Shown here in pieces: positions 8,635 to 16,503 of a stretch of 64,000 bases of DNA. A program made the position numbers and the translations under genes. The first letter of the stretch is position 1; each line of letters begins with the position of its first letter. This stretch comes from Pseudoalteromonas neustonica (lineage in GTDB: Bacteria; Pseudomonadota; Gammaproteobacteria; Enterobacterales; Alteromonadaceae), in contig NZ_BDDS01000017.1 in NCBI RefSeq assembly GCF_001653135.1, positions 1 to 64,000 of the forward strand, given 5' to 3'. The notes under the pieces are model-generated. The model made no database searches. It worked only from the letters and a program-made list of their open reading frames with translations, and was not told where the DNA came from.

Positions 8635-9525
8635 ATGTTAGATATTCATTGGTTAAAAACCTTTGTCACATTAGCGGAACTAAAACATTTTGGTAAAACC
8701 GCCAACGCACTGCATATGACACAGCCCAATGTTAGTTTGCATATTAAGCAACTAGAAAAAATGACACGGGTAAAATTGATAGAACGTAATCCCTTTAGTT
8801 TGACCCAAGCAGGTTTACGGCTATTAGAGTCTGGACAAAAAACCTTATGGGAATTACAAGTTTGCCAATCTGACTTAAATGCGATTAATGAACTACGCCA
8901 AGGCACACTGACAATTGCCGCCAGTGATATAATTTCTCGTTTATTGTTGATTGAGCCTTTTCAGTTGTTTAAATGCCAGTTTCCGGGCATTGACTTTACT
9001 TTGCTCAATACAACGTCTTCGCAAGCGTCAGCATTGGTTAAAAGTGCTGAGGCAGATTTAGGATTTGTTATTGCCCAAAAAGAAAGTGAGCCGCTGCATT
9101 TTACGAAATTACAGCAGATAAAATGGTGTGCATTAGGTAATCATCTAAAGTTATGGCAACAAACCAAAAACGATAACAATATTACACTGACTGAGCCGCC
9201 AACATTAATCTTACTAGGCCATGATACGCGAACCCGAGACTTGCTCGATAGTGCTTTGCCATCTTTAAATTTACCAAATTATCGGGTGATGGAAGTGGGC
9301 AGTGTGGATGCACAAATTGATTGGGCTGAAGCGGGTTTTGGTGTTGCTATCGTGCCGGAGTTTTCACTGCGCAGTAAAGCAAATTTAACCACCACCGTCA
9401 CCGCCTTACCACAGTTTCCAACTACGAGTTTAGGTTACATTGTGCGGCAAAACCAGGTGCTTTCAAAAGCAATAAAACAATTGCTGCATTGGGTGAGTGA
9501 AGAGATCTCACGTAGTTATCGTTAA
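8635..9525 (+). CDS. LysR-family transcriptional regulator
   Basis: An N-terminal winged helix-turn-helix (TFVTLAELKHFGKTANALHM followed by TQPNVSLHIKQLEK) is joined to an effector-binding domain with TLTIAASD at about residue 100. The 296 residues are typical of LysR regulators. It is divergent from the adenylosuccinate synthetase-like gene with about 120 bp between them, the standard arrangement for control of the neighbour; the effector is unknown. The intergenic region is very AT-rich and probably holds both promoters. Confidence 0.92.
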   Translation: MLDIHWLKTFVTLAELKHFGKTANALHMTQPNVSLHIKQLEKMTRVKLIERNPFSLTQAGLRLLESGQKTLWELQVCQSDLNAINELRQGTLTIAASDIISRLLLIEPFQLFKCQFPGIDFTLLNTTSSQASALVKSAEADLGFVIAQKESEPLHFTKLQQIKWCALGNHLKLWQQTKNDNNITLTEPPTLILLGHDTRTRDLLDSALPSLNLPNYRVMEVGSVDAQIDWAEAGFGVAIVPEFSLRSKANLTTTVTALPQFPTTSLGYIVRQNQVLSKAIKQLLHWVSEEISRSYR

Positions 9526-9630
9526 CAAGCTTGATAGCAATAGTTATTTCTTCGTTAATTTTAACAATAAAAAATGTAATATTTTCAAGTATATATTAAG
9601 ATGTGGTGCTAGCTGAAATTATACAGACTT

Positions 9631-10662
9631 ATGCGGATCCTCTATAAAATGAGTTATTTTAAAAATTTAATCACAAAATTTATTATGATGATGCAAAAGC
9701 GGCCGGGTTTATTGGCGGTATTTGCGTTTTGTAGTGGTGTAGCAAGTTATGTGTTGGTTGAGCGTAAAGAGTCATTCTCGCAAATTATAGCCATACTACT
9801 GCTAGTTAGTTGGATATGGTTGATTGTAGATAACTGGCTGCGGGATAAAGTGGAGCAGCGCTTTGGCGTAGCAGTTTCTCCTAATTTTATGCGTTTTGCT
9901 TTGCAAATGGTGCAACAAGAAAGTTTGTTTTTTGCTTTACCCTTTTTTCTTGCTGTTACTTCTTGGAATCATCCGCAAGCTATTTTTACATCACTAATCA
10001 TACTCTGTGCGTTTATATCAGTTGTTGATCCGCTTTATTATAAAAAATTAGCTAAACACAGCATTTTCTTTACGGTATTTCATAACTTTGCATTGTTTGT
10101 GGTTATTTTAGTCACTTTGCCAATATTACTTAATCTCACTACAAGCCAAAGCTTAGGAGTCGCATTAATAACCGCAATTATTTTTACTCTACCTAGTTTA
10201 GGTAACTTGATGCCTAATGCTCGATGGTGGCGTTTTCCTTTGTTAGTTTTACTGCTTTGCATTTTAAGTGCGGGTTTATGGCAGTTACGCAGTTGGGTGC
10301 CGCCAGCGGCTTTGCGATTAACCGATATCACTTTATCTCACCAAGTTGATGTGGAACACCGCAAACCTGTGGGGAGTATCAAGCAACTAGATACTCACTC
10401 ATTGCATGAGCTTGGTTTGTATAGCTGGACCGCGGTTAAAGCGCCGAGAGGGCTAAATGAAAAAGTATTTCATGTTTGGCTACTTAACAATAATGTTGTT
10501 GACCGTATTGCATTAAATATTACAGGCGGACGAGAGCAAGGTTATAGAGCATGGACACATAAAGTAAACTTTCCAGCAAACTCAGTTGGTAAGTGGCAAG
10601 TACAGGTTGTTACCGAATCTGGGCAATTGATTGGTTTAACTAAATTTACGGTTACTCAGTAG
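9631..10662 (+). CDS. DUF5924/DUF2914 membrane protein
   Basis: Several hydrophobic segments fill the first two thirds (for example LLAVFAFCSGVASYVLV, IIAILLLVSWIWLIVD, FALFVVILVTLPILLNL), followed by a soluble C-terminal domain of about 120 residues with LYSWTAVKAPRGLNEKVFHV and GYRAWTHKVNFP, as in DUF2914. The function is unknown. The domain is presumably periplasmic. The start is uncertain: the ATG at 9631 has no ribosome site, while the ATG at 9649 has a GGA 11 bp upstream. No operon partner is evident. Confidence 0.75.
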   Translation: MRILYKMSYFKNLITKFIMMMQKRPGLLAVFAFCSGVASYVLVERKESFSQIIAILLLVSWIWLIVDNWLRDKVEQRFGVAVSPNFMRFALQMVQQESLFFALPFFLAVTSWNHPQAIFTSLIILCAFISVVDPLYYKKLAKHSIFFTVFHNFALFVVILVTLPILLNLTTSQSLGVALITAIIFTLPSLGNLMPNARWWRFPLLVLLLCILSAGLWQLRSWVPPAALRLTDITLSHQVDVEHRKPVGSIKQLDTHSLHELGLYSWTAVKAPRGLNEKVFHVWLLNNNVVDRIALNITGGREQGYRAWTHKVNFPANSVGKWQVQVVTESGQLIGLTKFTVTQ

Positions 10663-10718
10663 ATTTGTTTGTTAGCAAAATCAATGGAGTTGCCACTTTT
10701 TGTCGTGGGCAATAATGT

Positions 10719-11219
10719 TTACTTTAAATATGGATTCTTTCCTTGCGTTACTAACACACAAAATATTCGTAAATCGAGTTCTAGCTGGTGGTATAGGGGT
10801 TCCATGTGACAGCAAAGAGCATAAAAGCTTTTGTTATGGTCTTTTTCCTTAAAGTGGGCTAGTTCGTGTACAACTAGGGCTTTTAGTAATTCCTCGGGCG
10901 CGCGCAGTAAGTCACTGTTTATGGCCAAATCATGTTTACGGGTTTTACCTTGCATACGATACGTATGAGTACCGAGCGCATTAGTGACCATGTCACCTTG
11001 CTTTTTATATGCGGCGCGGCCAAACGGCGGCGCGTTTTTTAAATAGCGCTTTTTAAGCTCGGTGGCATAAGCATATAACGATTTATCGCTAGTGATGGTG
11101 TGAGGGCGAGGGTATTTCTTGGTTAAATATGCGCCGTGTTTATCATTATCAATAAGCTCTATGACTTGGTTGACAATTTGCTCTGGGTAGCCGGTAAAAT
11201 AGCGTTTAAAATCACTCAT
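10719..11219 (-). CDS. YgjP-like zinc metallopeptidase domain protein
   Basis: The sequence VVHELAHFKEKDHNKSFY (about residue 115 on) is an HExxH zinc site with a third His downstream, as in the YgjP/SprT-like (DUF45) family. The 166-residue protein has the short basic N-terminal part usual for YgjP. Proteolytic activity is predicted from the motif; the substrate is unknown. It is followed on the plus side by the DUF72 gene in the same orientation with a 38-bp gap, so the two may be co-transcribed with the DUF72 gene first. Confidence 0.82.
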   Translation of the reverse strand: MSDFKRYFTGYPEQIVNQVIELIDNDKHGAYLTKKYPRPHTITSDKSLYAYATELKKRYLKNAPPFGRAAYKKQGDMVTNALGTHTYRMQGKTRKHDLAINSDLLRAPEELLKALVVHELAHFKEKDHNKSFYALCCHMEPLYHQLELDLRIFCVLVTQGKNPYLK

Positions 11220-11257
11220 TCAATACTTCTTTATTGTTAATTATATTTTAGCGGAAT

Positions 11258-12106
11258 TTAAAATAAACTTGCTTGACTGGCTTCTTTTTCACCAATGAAG
11301 GGGTTAAGTACTGGGTGTTCATAAGCCAAATCTTTGCAAAACTCGCGGGCTAATAACGGCGCTTGGCGGTTATCTGCAGTATGAAAAAATACATACGGGT
11401 GTTTGCCTTCTTCAAGCCATTGTTGCACTTTTTTCAGCCACGGTTGGTAATAGCTTTTATAGTCGTGTTCTAAATCGGCAATCACAAAACGAGCCATAGG
11501 TTGACTGCCAGTCGCAATGGCATGCACAGGTAAATGTGGCTTTTTTTGCTGGGCATCAATGAGCGCATCGGTATTTGGTTTGACTGCAAATAATGCGCGG
11601 GTATCCATAGCGATACGATTGATGTTATTTGCTATTAATAGCTGATTAAGGGCAATTTCGGCTGCGCCTTTTTTAAAAAATTCAGGATGACGAACTTCAA
11701 CGCCGTAGCTTAAGCCTTTAGGGAGTTTGGTAATAAATTGCGCTAATAGGGGGAGCTGTTGAGGGCTAAAGCTACTTGGCAATTGCAGCATTATTTGCCC
11801 AATGTGGGGCAATATTGGTTCAAATAAGGTAAACCATGCGCTGAGCGCGTCATCTATATGAGTAAGCTGTAACTCATGACTAAAACGTCGGTGAAATTTA
11901 AAGGTAAATTTAAAATCACTGTCCACTGATTCAATCCAACGTGTCAGTGACTCGGCACTTGGATCGGCATAAAAGCTGGTATTACCCTCAACTGAATTAA
12001 ATGTACGCGCGTATTCTCGCAGCATATCAGCATTTTTACAGTGACTAGATAACAAATTGCCTTTCCACGCGGTACTTGACCACTGCGGACACCCTAAATA
12101 CAACAT
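11258..12106 (-). CDS. DUF72 family protein (YecE-like)
   Basis: The N-terminus LYLGCPQWSSTAWKGNLL matches the opening GxxxW pattern of DUF72 TIM-barrel proteins, and FNSVEGNTSFYADPS, FKFTFKFHRRFSHE, LGQIMLQLPSSFSP-like sequence and YVFFHTADNRQAP are the later conserved blocks. The 282 residues are normal. Function is unknown; in several gammaproteobacteria the family sits near aspS and cmo genes, as here. It is divergent from aspS. Confidence 0.88.
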   Translation of the reverse strand: MLYLGCPQWSSTAWKGNLLSSHCKNADMLREYARTFNSVEGNTSFYADPSAESLTRWIESVDSDFKFTFKFHRRFSHELQLTHIDDALSAWFTLFEPILPHIGQIMLQLPSSFSPQQLPLLAQFITKLPKGLSYGVEVRHPEFFKKGAAEIALNQLLIANNINRIAMDTRALFAVKPNTDALIDAQQKKPHLPVHAIATGSQPMARFVIADLEHDYKSYYQPWLKKVQQWLEEGKHPYVFFHTADNRQAPLLAREFCKDLAYEHPVLNPFIGEKEASQASLF

Positions 12107-12234
12107 AAAATGGCTATAAAATTGTGTGTTTTAGCAAGTATATCAAGTTTGTAAACTCAAAGCATAGACGTGGTTTTTTAGGTCGCATTGATACAGGTTA
12201 GATCAAATGACAAAATGCAGCGTTTCATGTAAGT

Positions 12235-12283
12235 TTAATTCCAACGACACTCGCATCTTGAGGTAACTTGGGTATAATACCCA
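12235..12283. repeat. Half copy of the 30.2-kb inverted-repeat element
   Basis: Read on the minus strand, this stretch closely matches one end of the element at 30203-30480 (ATACCCAA, CACCTCAA-like, TGCGAG, GTCG, TGGAATTA in order). It lies in the aspS leader, and a TATAAT at 12273-12278 inside it could be the aspS -10 box, although the -35 is poor. Confidence 0.6.
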
Positions 12284-12376
12284 GCCTAAAATGATTTATA
12301 AATAGTGGCTTATCTCCCTCCAAAACAGCAATTTTTAGGGGAAGCGGCTATTGGTCTTTACACTGACAGGAATACT

Positions 12377-14155
12377 ATGCGCTCTATATACTGCGGACAA
12401 CTAAATAAAACACACGTAGATCAAGAAGTTGAATTATGTGGTTGGATCAATAAACGACGTGACCTTGGTGGACTTATCTTTGTCGATTTACGCGATAGAG
12501 AAGGTTTAGTACAAGTTGTATTCGATCCTGAAGTTGAAGGCTTAATGGATACAGCGAATACGTTACGTCAAGAATTTTGCGTACAGTTAAAAGGGGTTGT
12601 TCGTGCACGCCCAGAGAGCCAAATCAATAAAGATATGGCAACGGGTGAAGTTGAAATTTTAGGCACAGGCTTAACTATCATCAACCGCTCAGAGCCATTA
12701 CCGCTTGATTTTAATCAGGTAAACTCTGAAGAGCGTCGTTTAAAATACCGTTACCTAGACCTTCGTCGTTTAGAAATGAGTGACCGTATTAAGCTACGTG
12801 CTAAAGCAAGTAGCTTTGTGCGTCGCTTCCTTGATGAAAATAACTTTTTAGACATCGAAACCCCAGTACTGACTAAAGCAACACCAGAAGGTGCGCGTGA
12901 TTACTTAGTACCAAGTCGCGTTCATAAAGGCAGCTTTTACGCATTACCGCAGTCTCCACAATTGTTTAAACAATTGTTGATGATGTCTGGTTTTGACCGT
13001 TATTACCAAATCGTTAAATGTTTCCGTGATGAAGATTTACGTGCTGATCGCCAACCTGAATTTACCCAAATAGATATAGAGACCTCGTTCATGAGCTCTG
13101 ATCAAGTCCGTGGTATGACAGAGAAAATGATCCGCGAAATGTGGCAACAGTTGCTAGATGTCGATTTGGGTGAGTTCCCAATCATGCCATACTCTGAGGC
13201 AATGAGCTTATATGGCTCTGATAAGCCAGATTTACGTAACCCAATGAAACTGATTGACGTTGCTGATTTAGTAAAAGACGTTGAGTTTAAAGTATTCTCT
13301 GGCCCTGCAAATGATGAAAAAGGCCGTGTTGCAGTATTAACTGTACCGGGCGGTGCATCACTTTCGCGTAAGCAACTTGATGACTATACTAAGTTCATCG
13401 GTATTTACGGCGCGAAAGGTCTTGCTTGGATGAAAGTAAACGACCGCGCTGCAGGCATTGAAGGCGTACAATCACCAATCGCTAAGTTTTTAAATGAAGG
13501 CGTGATCAACGAACTACTTGCGCGTACTAACGCACAAACTGGCGACATCATTTTATTTGGTGCTGATAAACGCAACACAGTAAATGAAGCAATGGGCGCA
13601 CTACGCATTAAGATTGGCCTTGATTTAGAAATCACAAATCTTAATAGCTGGGCACCACTTTGGGTTGTTGACTTCCCAATGTTTGAAGAAGATGACGAAG
13701 GCACATTACATGCCGTTCATCACCCATTTACTGCGCCGAAAGATGTGAACGCAAGCGAACTTGAAGCAAACCCTGCAGCGGCTATTTCAGATGCATACGA
13801 TATGGTATTAAATGGCTACGAAGTAGGTGGTGGTTCGGTACGTATTCACAACGCCGATATGCAAGAAGCGGCATTTAGAATCTTAGGCATTGATGCACAA
13901 GAGCAACAAGATAAGTTTGGTTTCTTACTTGAAGCACTAAAATACGGTACGCCACCGCATGCCGGTCTTGCGTTTGGTTTAGACCGTTTAGCAATGCTAC
14001 TGTGCGGCACTGATAACATTCGTGACGTGATTGCTTTCCCTAAAACCACACAAGCGTCGTGTTTATTAACCAACGCGCCAAGCAAAGCCAATGTAGACTC
14101 ATTGTCAGAGTTGGCAATTAGTGTTGTTGAAAAAGCTGAAAAGTCAGCAGAATAA
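12377..14155 (+). CDS. aspS: Aspartyl-tRNA synthetase
   Basis: AspRS charges tRNA-Asp. The N-terminal OB fold begins MRSIYCGQLNKTHV and contains VELCGWINKRRDLGG; the class II core has motif 2 around CFRDEDLRADRQPEFTQIDI and motif 3 GLAFGLDRLAMLL near the end. A longer frame with a GTG start at 12305 exists, but homology begins at the ATG at 12377, which has an AGGA-like site just upstream, giving 592 residues as in E. coli (590). The insertion domain of bacterial-type AspRS is present. Confidence 0.97.
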   Translation: MRSIYCGQLNKTHVDQEVELCGWINKRRDLGGLIFVDLRDREGLVQVVFDPEVEGLMDTANTLRQEFCVQLKGVVRARPESQINKDMATGEVEILGTGLTIINRSEPLPLDFNQVNSEERRLKYRYLDLRRLEMSDRIKLRAKASSFVRRFLDENNFLDIETPVLTKATPEGARDYLVPSRVHKGSFYALPQSPQLFKQLLMMSGFDRYYQIVKCFRDEDLRADRQPEFTQIDIETSFMSSDQVRGMTEKMIREMWQQLLDVDLGEFPIMPYSEAMSLYGSDKPDLRNPMKLIDVADLVKDVEFKVFSGPANDEKGRVAVLTVPGGASLSRKQLDDYTKFIGIYGAKGLAWMKVNDRAAGIEGVQSPIAKFLNEGVINELLARTNAQTGDIILFGADKRNTVNEAMGALRIKIGLDLEITNLNSWAPLWVVDFPMFEEDDEGTLHAVHHPFTAPKDVNASELEANPAAAISDAYDMVLNGYEVGGGSVRIHNADMQEAAFRILGIDAQEQQDKFGFLLEALKYGTPPHAGLAFGLDRLAMLLCGTDNIRDVIAFPKTTQASCLLTNAPSKANVDSLSELAISVVEKAEKSAE

Positions 14156-14188
14156 GTTATTAATTAGCACTTAACCGCGCAATTGATT

Positions 14189-14223
14189 AAAAACCCTTAA
14201 GTGTTGGCTTAAGGGTTTTTTTA
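14189..14223 (+). terminator. aspS intrinsic terminator
   Basis: AAACCCTTAA and TTAAGGGTTT form a 10-bp stem with an 8-nt loop followed by a T tract. Confidence 0.9.
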
Positions 14224-14379
14224 TGGTGTAATAAAATTTGTTTAATCTCTTTGGGTTCAATTTCCCGGCGTAACAGTTTTTGACTTTCGGCTAATTTAGA
14301 TACTCTACTCTACTCTGCTTCTCGAAGCGAAAAGCCTTAGCGCGGGGTAATTCATTAAGAAATATATTAAGGACAGTAA

Positions 14380-14607
14380 ATGAATATTAATGCGACGTTG
14401 CTTGGTGAATTTTTGGTTTTTGTATTTATAGTATGCATCCCATTATTTGCATGGATAAGTTATCGCCTTGGTAAAAGAAAAACAACAACACCGGTTATCG
14501 TTGCTGTAATTGGCGGGCTATTATCAATTATTCCTCTTTTTGGGTTGATTTATATTGCGGTTCTTGCTTTAAAAAACGATTTAGAGGTTAAGCCTTCTAG
14601 TGTTTAA
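14380..14607 (+). CDS. Small two-helix membrane protein
   Basis: The 75-residue protein has two predicted membrane helices (residues about 8-28 and 38-62), separated by a basic loop YRLGKRKTTTP. An AAGGACAG site precedes the ATG. It overlaps the following pentapeptide-repeat gene by 8 bp, so the two are translationally linked. No family was recognised. Confidence 0.7.
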   Translation: MNINATLLGEFLVFVFIVCIPLFAWISYRLGKRKTTTPVIVAVIGGLLSIIPLFGLIYIAVLALKNDLEVKPSSV

Positions 14608-15190
14608 AGAGTTAGACTATTACGATCAGCAATTTTCAAAATGTGCTGTCAACGCACAACGTTTTAGTAACATAGAATTTGAGCAATGCCAGTTTATTGA
14701 ATGTGATTTCAGTGACAGCCAGTTTAGTAATTGCCGTTTTATTGAGTGCGAATTTATTAACTGTAACTTGAGCGATTTGAATTGGGGTTATAGCGCGCTT
14801 GAAGACGTAAGCTTTGTTGATTGTAAACTCAATAGTATTCAATGGGCGCAGGTAAATTGGCCGCAATTAGCACTTACATCATCGGTGAGTTTTAAAAATT
14901 GCCAGCTCAGTCATAGCTCGTTTTATGAGTTAGTGTTAAAAGAGCTGACTATGACAGGCTGTTTTGCGAAAGATGTTGATTTTAGACACGCTAATTTAGC
15001 GGCTAGTAATTTTAGTGACACTGATTTTAGAGATAGTCTGTTTCATCAAACACATTTGAATAAAGCAAACTTTGTCGGCGCGACGAATTTTAATATTGAT
15101 ATAAAAAATAATAATGTTAGTAATGCGAAGTTTGAGCGTTTTGAAGCGTTAAATTTACTCAGTGGACTGGATATCGAGCTGGTAGATTAG
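14600..15190 (+). CDS. Pentapeptide-repeat protein, distantly Qnr-like
   Basis: The 196 residues are built largely of A(D/N)LxF-type repeats (FSNIEFEQCQFIECDF, FSNCRFIECEFINCNL, FRHANLAASNFSDTDF), predicted to form a right-handed beta helix. A break near residues 80-110 separates two helical blocks, and the end (NAKFERFEALNLLSGLDIEL) recalls the C-terminal tail of Qnr/chromosomal Qnr-like proteins, which mimic DNA and protect gyrase. Qnr is about 218 residues; the gyrase link here is only a suggestion. It is translationally coupled to the small membrane protein upstream. Confidence 0.8.
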   Translation: MFKELDYYDQQFSKCAVNAQRFSNIEFEQCQFIECDFSDSQFSNCRFIECEFINCNLSDLNWGYSALEDVSFVDCKLNSIQWAQVNWPQLALTSSVSFKNCQLSHSSFYELVLKELTMTGCFAKDVDFRHANLAASNFSDTDFRDSLFHQTHLNKANFVGATNFNIDIKNNNVSNAKFERFEALNLLSGLDIELVD

Positions 15191-15208
15191 CCGTTATTAC
15201 ACGGCTAA
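15187..15208. terminator. 8-bp hairpin overlapping the pentapeptide gene stop
   Basis: TTAGCCGT and ACGGCTAA pair around a 6-nt loop between convergent genes; no long T run follows. Confidence 0.5.
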
Positions 15209-15220
15209 TTTAGAGCTGAA

Positions 15221-15544
15221 TTAGCAGGCAGGGCCATTTTTATTTCGTGCGCTGGCAAGTGCTCTGGCGATATCAAGTAGTGCAGGGGTAATATCACTTG
15301 CACCATCTTTAATTAGTTTTGATACATCACCTGACGAATACAAGCTATCACGCGGCGATTTAATACCTAACTCACGTACAAAATCTTTAGTTTTACCTGT
15401 ACTACCTGTTTCAATAAATTTAAAAATAATACGCTCGTTATTATTTTTTGGCTCTGTTTCTAGCGTTTCGATTTCAGCTTTATACGCTTCAATTCTGCTT
15501 TGTAAAATATCGATACGTTCTTCGATGCTATTGTATGATTTCAT
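15221..15544 (-). CDS. Hypothetical protein with N-terminal coiled coil
   Basis: The 107-residue protein starts with a heptad-like helix (IEERIDILQSRIEAYKAEIETLETE), followed by a compact helical part including FIETGSTGKTKDFVRELGIKSP and ALLDIARALASARN. No signal peptide or membrane helix is visible. It was not recognised. It is a single gene, convergent with the pentapeptide gene and divergent from the hydrolase at 15720. Confidence 0.6.
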   Translation of the reverse strand: MKSYNSIEERIDILQSRIEAYKAEIETLETEPKNNNERIIFKFIETGSTGKTKDFVRELGIKSPRDSLYSSGDVSKLIKDGASDITPALLDIARALASARNKNGPAC

Positions 15545-15719
15545 GGATAGGTTCTTTTCTAAATAAACGTTAGGACAATGGCACTATTATCGCATAAATT
15601 TAAAATAATTATTTCTTTCTTTAAGACTGTTAATTGTTCTTAGCACTTCGTTTTATTGCAATTAATATTCAAAGCCTTAAAGTACTTTGTAATTTAAATA
15701 AAATAAGCTAGGCAAATTA

Positions 15720-16472
15720 ATGCCACTACCTTTTAAGTACTTTGTGAGCTTCTGTTTTCTCATAGTCAGTGTAACCGCGAGTTCCGCAACAAACAGCGAA
15801 GTGATTGTTGATAAAGCGCGTGCTCGCGTCATCCCGATCAGTATTTCATTACCAGCATATAACGAGCACTGCAGCCAACAAACAAAATGCCCAGTGGCAT
15901 TTATTAGTGCTGGCTATGGGATTGCGCATACTGACTATCAGTTTGCGGTAGATGTTTTTACAGCTAAGGGTTATTTAAGCATTGCTGTAGCTCATGAACT
16001 AAAAAATGATCCTGCGCTTAACTCTAATCCTCCCTACATGGCAACGCGAATAGAAAATTGGCATCGTGGTGTAGTCACTCTGAAATTCTTAGTTGAGAAA
16101 TTATCCGCTAAATATCCGGCGTATGATTTTAGCCACCTGACTTTATTTGGTCACTCAAATGGTGGTGATATATCTGCACTCTACGCAGCTATCTACCCAA
16201 ATGAGGTGAGTAATGTGATCACCTTAGATCATCGCCGTATGTTATTACCTCGCAATAAAAACATTCGGGTTTTAACGCTGCGCGGCAGTGATTATCCTGC
16301 TGATACGGGGGTATTATACACCGCAGACGAACTTACAAGTTTCCCTGTGGATCAGTTTTTTTTACCTAATGCACGCCATAATGATATGTTCGATGCAGGG
16401 CCTATTAAATTGCTCAATAAGATGAAAAGGCATTTAAACGAATTTTTGGTACATCAAATATCTAATGAATAG
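15720..16472 (+). CDS. Secreted alpha/beta hydrolase
   Basis: A signal peptide (FKYFVSFCFLIVSVTASS) precedes an alpha/beta hydrolase fold. The nucleophile elbow is TLFGHSNGGD, with Ser at residue 146, and a likely catalytic His lies in LPNARHNDMFDAGP near the C-terminus. Two Cys residues at about 51 and 57 could form a disulfide in the periplasm. The substrate is unknown; the family includes chlorophyllase- and dienelactone hydrolase-like enzymes. The next gene follows after 31 bp, so they may share a transcript. Confidence 0.78.
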   Translation: MPLPFKYFVSFCFLIVSVTASSATNSEVIVDKARARVIPISISLPAYNEHCSQQTKCPVAFISAGYGIAHTDYQFAVDVFTAKGYLSIAVAHELKNDPALNSNPPYMATRIENWHRGVVTLKFLVEKLSAKYPAYDFSHLTLFGHSNGGDISALYAAIYPNEVSNVITLDHRRMLLPRNKNIRVLTLRGSDYPADTGVLYTADELTSFPVDQFFLPNARHNDMFDAGPIKLLNKMKRHLNEFLVHQISNE

Positions 16473-16503
16473 ATAAACGTTATTTATAAGGAATTAATTT
16501 ACA

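Noticed and set aside
12305..12376. N-terminal extension of AspRS
   Set aside because: Homology to AspRS begins at the ATG at 12377, and the extension starts with GTG without a ribosome site.
14249..14300. tRNA-like GGTTCAATTTCC segment after aspS
   Set aside because: No acceptor, D or anticodon stems can be formed around it.
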